Part shown: one piece after another, positions 13,125-17,947 of the stretch
How the letters are laid out: each line of letters begins with the position of its first letter
Position numbering within the stretch: the first letter of the stretch is position 1
Source of the DNA: Thermoanaerobacterales bacterium UBA4877
GTDB lineage: Bacteria > Bacillota > Thermoanaerobacteria > Thermoanaerobacterales > UBA4877
Direction of reading: 5' to 3'
NCBI GenBank assembly: GCA_002399345.1
Contig: DHDL01000004.1
Coordinates: forward strand, 1-17,947
DNA length: 17,947 bases
The notes under the pieces: generated by a model
Told to the model about the DNA's origin: nothing
Seen by the model: the letters and a program-made list of their open reading frames with translations, nothing else
Database searches by the model: none
Program-made: the position numbers and the translations under genes

Positions 13125-14678
13125 TTATTCACCCCTCTCCACAACTAAGATCGCATTCATGTTTTCATCCGCAAGTATATAAACGTAGCTGCCCTGCTTT
13201 ATTTTATTAGTTTCAGACGCTCTTCCATCTTTTATAACCAATGAATTCCCAATCCAGACATAACCCAGGCCTGGCCCTATCGTCCATTTGTCTGTAAGAT
13301 TGCTGTACTCGGTTATATCCTTAATGCTCATGCGGCCATTACCGTCTATACTGTCAAGCTTGGCATTTATAAATCTCACATTAGCTGTACCGCTGTCGGT
13401 ATGAGAATCATACATAGCCATACCGACCACCTCATCACCGTCAACTACCGCATAGAAATTTTTATCTGTATATTCAGAATGCCTGTCATATCTGTCGTTT
13501 AAAAACTCATCCGGCGTCAATTTCTCATCATTGATATAATCAATTATATATGTATCGTCATTCACATAAAACTCCCCGGGATTACTCACCCTGCTCCATA
13601 TATTGCCGTCTATTTCATATACGTGATCCGCATCAAAGGTTGTGGAATTGATACTGTCTATTTTACCTCTTACAATCCTCACAGAAGGCTGTCGGTCAAG
13701 CACCATAAGCAGCGGTGCGCTGTTTTTATTGCCCATTCTGTCCAGCAGGGCAAAGACTGTCTGATCTTCTTTCAGGTTATCTACCGTAATCATTTTTCCA
13801 TCCTTTAATATGGTACTGCCCGGGCTTAACTGCACATCGGTCTCAGGCAGTGTAACCCTTCCGGCCACACTGTCAATCCCCTCTATCTTGTCTACATACT
13901 CCTTCATATAACCCGACTGTATAATAACCTTATATATTCTCTCTTCACCGTATTCCATTCTGGTTACAAAATATGCGTAACTACCTATGCTCCCACCTAT
14001 ATTTCCAAGCTCTGCATTGGATTTATACACCTTTACATCATCGGAAACAGGCAGCCTTATTACATCCTCATCACGCCAGCGGTAATTATCAAACCTCGCC
14101 GTATCGTTTATTTGAGCCGAATTTGAAACAACCGACGACAGCTTTCCTCTGTAAAGGCAGGCATACTGCATGTTACCTGCCATCTTATTCACCAAATATA
14201 CGCATCCAGAGTCATCAATGTATACCTTGACCAAATCCCCGACCTGAGCATTTAAACTCACATAAGAAGGTAATGCAAGATTATGGAGGCTGCCGCTCTC
14301 ATCACATATCAACAGCCTGCCGTTATCTTCGCCGACCAGGCTTCCGGTCAGATAAAATAACCCGGGCTGGGAAAAACCGGGCGCCTCCGTATGGCTATTT
14401 ATGTTAATATACGATAGTTTCGAACCTTTGTTGGTATAGGATACATGCTGGCCGGGCATAAGCTCAGATGCAGGCACATTCTTACCATTCACCATTATAA
14501 TGGTGTGCGGGGATATGGTATAGCCTATAGTGCGACCGGCAACCTGTATGTAGACATTACTGTTGCTTACAGACTTTACTATACCTTCATAATTATTCAT
14601 GCCGGCTGCAGCACACACGCTGCATGTAGAAACTAAAAATATAACTGATGTCAAAAACAATACAAAAGTTTTTTTCAT
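13125..14678 (-). CDS. Secreted protein with about six divergent beta repeats, unknown function
   Basis: The 517-aa product has a signal peptide (MKKTFVLFLTSVIFLV, cut near CAAA at 25). The rest appears to be six divergent copies of a small beta module of 55-90 residues at about 30-91, 109-165, 176-254, 262-327, 335-424 and 437-515. Each opens with a G-x-(V/L/I)-x-S-(I/V) strand (EGIVKSV, TGSLVG, RGKLSSV, EGIDSVAG, RGKIDSI, NAKLDSI) and closes with a V-x-V/Y strand such as GQHVSY, GDLVKVY, GSYVYI. The pattern recalls OB-like DUF5666-type repeats, but I cannot assign a family. There is no SLH domain, so retention may depend on its neighbours. ATG follows GGGAGA, which includes the end of the upstream gene; the gap is 4 bp. 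Confidence 0.82.
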   Translation of the reverse strand: MKKTFVLFLTSVIFLVSTCSVCAAAGMNNYEGIVKSVSNSNVYIQVAGRTIGYTISPHTIIMVNGKNVPASELMPGQHVSYTNKGSKLSYININSHTEAPGFSQPGLFYLTGSLVGEDNGRLLICDESGSLHNLALPSYVSLNAQVGDLVKVYIDDSGCVYLVNKMAGNMQYACLYRGKLSSVVSNSAQINDTARFDNYRWRDEDVIRLPVSDDVKVYKSNAELGNIGGSIGSYAYFVTRMEYGEERIYKVIIQSGYMKEYVDKIEGIDSVAGRVTLPETDVQLSPGSTILKDGKMITVDNLKEDQTVFALLDRMGNKNSAPLLMVLDRQPSVRIVRGKIDSINSTTFDADHVYEIDGNIWSRVSNPGEFYVNDDTYIIDYINDEKLTPDEFLNDRYDRHSEYTDKNFYAVVDGDEVVGMAMYDSHTDSGTANVRFINAKLDSIDGNGRMSIKDITEYSNLTDKWTIGPGLGYVWIGNSLVIKDGRASETNKIKQGSYVYILADENMNAILVVERGE

Positions 14679-14682
14679 TACA

Positions 14683-17600
14683 CTATCTCCCTAAAACAGC
14701 ATACACGCCGGTATTTTTTATAAATGAAAATTGTCCAGGACTCATACTAATCCTATCCCATCTTCTGTTGTCCTCATTAAATTTATATAGACCCTTTGTT
14801 CTCGAACTGTTAATAAATTTAAGCCTCATATCAAAGTCATGCAAATATTTAATATCCGATTGTTTTCCAGCAATATTTGATTTTACATCTATCTTAAACA
14901 ACGGTGACAATATTTTAGAACCTGAACCTACAAATCTGGAGTAACTACCATATTCGCTTCCTTTTAACTCTTTAAACTCTACAATCACATAATCCCTGGA
15001 GTGCAGACGCGCTCTTCCCCAATCATAGCCGACAAGCTCCCCTATTGTAAACTCGGCTGTAATCTTAGGCGAGTATATACTTACCTGTCTGTTAGATCTC
15101 TCTACAAAGTAAATGGGTATATTTATTCTTATATCCGTCGGTTTATTTGGGTCCAGGTCCAGGTTAAATGAATATAAGCTTTCATCCAGCCCCAGTGTTA
15201 TAATTGCGCTCCCTCCCGAGATATTTACCTGATCTCTACTTGCCATATCGTCATAACCATTGTCCGTCCATTGGTTCTTGGTTGAAGCGCTTGCTGTAGC
15301 GGACTTGGATAATCCATAGAAATTCACAGCATCCAACCGGAAATAATACCTGGTATCCCGGTCAAGGCCTTTAACATAATATTGGCTGCCTTCCGTGGAG
15401 GCAATGAAGCTGTATACATCACTGTTGGATTTCCTGCCATATAGCATATAATAGTCGGCTCCTTCTACTTTATCCCAACTTAACCGTATGGTATCTCCGG
15501 ATACACCGACCGCCGTGAAACCGGTCGGGCCTTCCGGTTTTGTTTGTATGAATTCAAAACCGTCTTTTAAGACAGCCTCACCGTATGCATCGATGTTCCT
15601 TACAATCACATCGGCCTTACCTACGGCATGAGCCGGGGTGGTCACCTCCAGGGTTGTATAATCTATACGTTTCACCTTGAGTGCTCCGATATTATCAAAG
15701 TAGACTTGGACATCCCCCATAAAACCGTCACCCTTTATTATTACCTTCTCATTACCTAATGTAGAACCTTGCCCTGGCTCTATAGAATTTATCACCGGGT
15801 TACTCTCCGTCTGTAAATACGTAAAGGCACCTTTTAATGTGGCACTGTTATCCCCCTCATTATAGACAACAACATCCTGGGGGATACCCACAATCAACTG
15901 GTTGGCTGCAGGCGTATATATGCGTATAAGCTTGCCATCTTCACCTACAGACTTTACCGTTGCCTGCTTGCCTCCTATATAAACATTAGCATTCTGTCTG
16001 AAATCACTGCCGTAAATATATACCGGCGTACCTCCTTTTATGCTGCCGCGAGCAGGATCTATCCTATGAATTTGAGGACTGGTAAGCGGCTTTATAAAGG
16101 TAATCTTACCTTCTGCGATACCTCCGTCCGGATTTATAACCTGAATCTTTTTTTCTCCTGAAGATGAAACGGGAGGTATCTTTATACGAATGCATCCCGA
16201 ACTAACGACATCTATGTTATAGTCATTGGGTTTACTTGCATCTTCACCGGGATTTAAAGTAAGGTCTATGTTTTTTTCTCCGTCGATTATTCTGACTATA
16301 CTGCCCGGATTTACTTCCTTTCCACCGGAATTTACCACCCTCATTGAAAATCCCGAACCTTGTATCTCCGCATAGCCACCTGCTACAGGAATGGTAGACG
16401 GGATTATGGAGGTAATCTTCGGCTTGGATTGACTATAAGTAAAACCGCTTCTTAAAACGGCCAGGCCGCTGTCCGGGTTCGCTAACGTAACGTCCACCGC
16501 TCCCGAGCCGTCATAGGGCGGCGTAACCGCGGTGATCATGTTATACCTTACGTATTTTACATCTTTAGACTTCCGGTTGCCGAAATAAACTTCCGGGATT
16601 CTGCCATCATTCTTGTCCTTCCTGAAATCATCGCCGGTTATCGTAACCAGGTCTCCGCCGAAGGCACTGCCTTTATTCGGTGTAACCGAAGTTATCGAAG
16701 GGCCGCTAGCCGCCTTTACATATGTAAATCCCTCTTTGGCTATGGCATTGCCGCCGTCCTTATTCAACACGGATACATCCACCGCTCCCGGACTATAGGA
16801 AGGAGTTTTTACACTTATTATCTGTTTATCCTCATCAAAGCTGGTTATCTGGCCCTTGAGGTCGCCGAAGTATACCTCGACGTTTTGCCTGAGGTCCTCC
16901 CCCTCTATCTTTACTAATGTACCACCCTTTGACGACCCTATGGCTGGGTTGATGTCCTTTATCACCGGGCTGCTGTCGGATATCTGAAAATTAAATTTTA
17001 CTTTATTTGATACCGCTGTGTCAGGGTTTTCTATATACACATCATAACTGCCCGCGACCGGTGATTTGTCATCGGGCACACCGGGCATGATGAAGCTTAT
17101 GACCGAAGGACTTACAACATCCACCTCGTCATGCTCCCTATCTAACATCCGCCCGCCGACTATCACATTAGACTGTTTGCTATAAACCTGATCACCGTTT
17201 TCATCCATTACGGGCTTATTGTTTTCATCAACTAGCGGTACGCTCATTATAAAATCGCTGCCATTTACCCATACTTTAGTACCGCTGCCGCCATGGGTCG
17301 GTACTATGGAAGTTATCTTCGGATCCGTCGACATAATGGTATACTCAAATCCGTCTTTTACGGTGGCAACCGCTCCTTCAGCATCACCCGCAGCCAAGCT
17401 TATAACCTGTACAATCTTTTTACCTACTGTACCCGGCGGGGTGATGATAGTTATGGCATTTCCCGTAATGCTCTTTATCTTTGCCTCTTCCCCATCTATT
17501 GCCACATATACGGATTTGGGAAAAGTGCCGCCGGCAATCTTCACTGTTGTGCCGCCCTCTACCGGTCCGCGTTCAGGTTCTATACCGTCTATGTGCATGC

Positions 17601-17947
17601 TGTATTTCGTATCCGGATCCGTATATTTGAATGCGGCCTCCAGTATGGCCTTACCTCCGCTGGCTATAACATCCTTGTCATAATCCTCCGGATAGGTCTC
17701 CACATTATCAAAACTGGGATAATCGGGATTTACCAATTTTACATCGACATACCCCTTGGTCTTTGTACCGCCGCCCGGTATACAGCCCTTTATCTTTGTA
17801 CCCATTTTATACCTACGGCCGTCTACCACGTTACCTTTATCATCATAGACAGCATTAACAGTAATGGCCTGGTCTCCCACCCATACCTTGGGCAGGACCG
17901 GCTTTCCGCTGTCATCGGTTCTCACGACAAAACCGCTTCCCTCAATG
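14683..17947 (-). CDS. Giant surface protein with IPT/TIG repeats and fibronectin III domain (5' end outside window)
   Basis: The frame stays open to the window edge (upstream codons read IEGSGFVV, a normal IPT strand), so the GTG at 17925 is internal and the gene is 5'-partial. Numbering from that GTG, a partial IPT unit (1-108) is followed by seven IPT/TIG domains starting near 111, 202, 320, 409, 502, 618 and 710, each with an I-x-P-x-x-G-x-x-x-G-G opening (IDGIEPERGPVEGG, IKDINPAIGSSKGG, ITSVTPNKGSAFGG, IHRIDPARGSIKGG) and an F-x-Y close. A fibronectin type III domain lies at about 797-885 (LSWDKVEGADYYMLY, TRYYFRLDAVN), then a unique beta-rich C-terminal part (about 886-1080) ending YKFNEDNRRWDRI...GVYAVL. 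IPT chains are extended, Ig-like stalks; a surface role is inferred. It heads a tightly packed set with the six-repeat and SLH genes. Confidence 0.88.
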   Translation of the reverse strand, partial: IEGSGFVVRTDDSGKPVLPKVWVGDQAITVNAVYDDKGNVVDGRRYKMGTKIKGCIPGGGTKTKGYVDVKLVNPDYPSFDNVETYPEDYDKDVIASGGKAILEAAFKYTDPDTKYSMHIDGIEPERGPVEGGTTVKIAGGTFPKSVYVAIDGEEAKIKSITGNAITIITPPGTVGKKIVQVISLAAGDAEGAVATVKDGFEYTIMSTDPKITSIVPTHGGSGTKVWVNGSDFIMSVPLVDENNKPVMDENGDQVYSKQSNVIVGGRMLDREHDEVDVVSPSVISFIMPGVPDDKSPVAGSYDVYIENPDTAVSNKVKFNFQISDSSPVIKDINPAIGSSKGGTLVKIEGEDLRQNVEVYFGDLKGQITSFDEDKQIISVKTPSYSPGAVDVSVLNKDGGNAIAKEGFTYVKAASGPSITSVTPNKGSAFGGDLVTITGDDFRKDKNDGRIPEVYFGNRKSKDVKYVRYNMITAVTPPYDGSGAVDVTLANPDSGLAVLRSGFTYSQSKPKITSIIPSTIPVAGGYAEIQGSGFSMRVVNSGGKEVNPGSIVRIIDGEKNIDLTLNPGEDASKPNDYNIDVVSSGCIRIKIPPVSSSGEKKIQVINPDGGIAEGKITFIKPLTSPQIHRIDPARGSIKGGTPVYIYGSDFRQNANVYIGGKQATVKSVGEDGKLIRIYTPAANQLIVGIPQDVVVYNEGDNSATLKGAFTYLQTESNPVINSIEPGQGSTLGNEKVIIKGDGFMGDVQVYFDNIGALKVKRIDYTTLEVTTPAHAVGKADVIVRNIDAYGEAVLKDGFEFIQTKPEGPTGFTAVGVSGDTIRLSWDKVEGADYYMLYGRKSNSDVYSFIASTEGSQYYVKGLDRDTRYYFRLDAVNFYGLSKSATASASTKNQWTDNGYDDMASRDQVNISGGSAIITLGLDESLYSFNLDLDPNKPTDIRINIPIYFVERSNRQVSIYSPKITAEFTIGELVGYDWGRARLHSRDYVIVEFKELKGSEYGSYSRFVGSGSKILSPLFKIDVKSNIAGKQSDIKYLHDFDMRLKFINSSRTKGLYKFNEDNRRWDRISMSPGQFSFIKNTGVYAVLGR

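Noticed and set aside
17219..17683. 154-aa hydrophobic plus-strand frame opposite the IPT gene
   Set aside because: The apparent hydrophobicity comes from reading Gly/Asp/Lys codons of IPT repeats in reverse; no ribosome site.
17923..17925. GTG as the start of the IPT/TIG protein
   Set aside because: The frame remains open upstream and reads a normal IPT strand (IEGSGFVV), there is no signal peptide, and no ribosome site precedes it. The gene is cut by the window edge.
14696..17940. Repeated short motifs in the IPT gene as a CRISPR-like or recombinational DNA repeat
   Set aside because: The similarity is at protein level (IPT domains); the DNA copies are too divergent and irregular in spacing.

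Overview
The window looks like a chromosome segment of a Gram-positive, endospore-forming, flagellated member of the Clostridia, possibly a thermophile. Pointers are a spore-type YyaC protein, the mbl-flhO-flhP-fabZ gene order known from Bacillus subtilis and relatives, three SLH (S-layer homology) domains on one secreted protein, strong GGAGG-type ribosome sites, tRNA genes with encoded CCA, and an archaeal-type fructose-1,6-bisphosphate aldolase/phosphatase. The genus cannot be fixed from the sequence alone.

Layout. Positions 3-428 hold five tRNA genes on the minus strand, transcribed Pro-Glu-Val-Thr-Tyr from a good sigma-A promoter at 457-485. At 669-2984 (+) lies a secreted phosphodiester glycosidase (NAGPA family), preceded by a direct repeat that matches the WalR (YycF) consensus and followed by a rho-independent terminator. 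At 3017-4218 a single-TM protein of unknown function (-) and yyaC (+) are read divergently with overlapping start regions. At 4258-5262 (-) is a LacI/CcpA-type repressor whose promoter spacer is filled by a palindrome, probably its own operator. Two very small membrane-protein genes (47 and 51 aa, both -) lie at 5356-5755. A small protein of unknown function (+, 5946-6449) converges on an ASCH-domain gene (-, 6454-6834), which is followed upstream by the aldolase/phosphatase (-, 6918-8000).

From 17947 down to 8176 everything is on the minus strand and reads as one long unit: a giant IPT/TIG-repeat surface protein (its 5' end lies beyond the window), a secreted six-repeat protein, a secreted SLH protein, then mbl (MreB-type actin), flgF/flhO, flgG/flhP, a rod-binding (FlgJ N-terminal type) protein and fabZ, closed by a terminator at 8095-8124. 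Gaps are 3-22 bp except for 62 bp before mbl, and most ribosome sites sit inside the last codons of the preceding gene. The unit joins cell-wall surface proteins, the elongation cytoskeleton, the flagellar rod and a fatty-acid synthesis enzyme, all envelope functions.

The most useful points for a second look are the WalR-type site, the LacI operator-in-spacer, the two tiny membrane proteins, the surface-protein trio joined to mbl-flhOP, a metal-ligand-less phosphoesterase-like tail on the glycosidase, and an unexpectedly frequent 7-mer (CCAGGCC) across the window.
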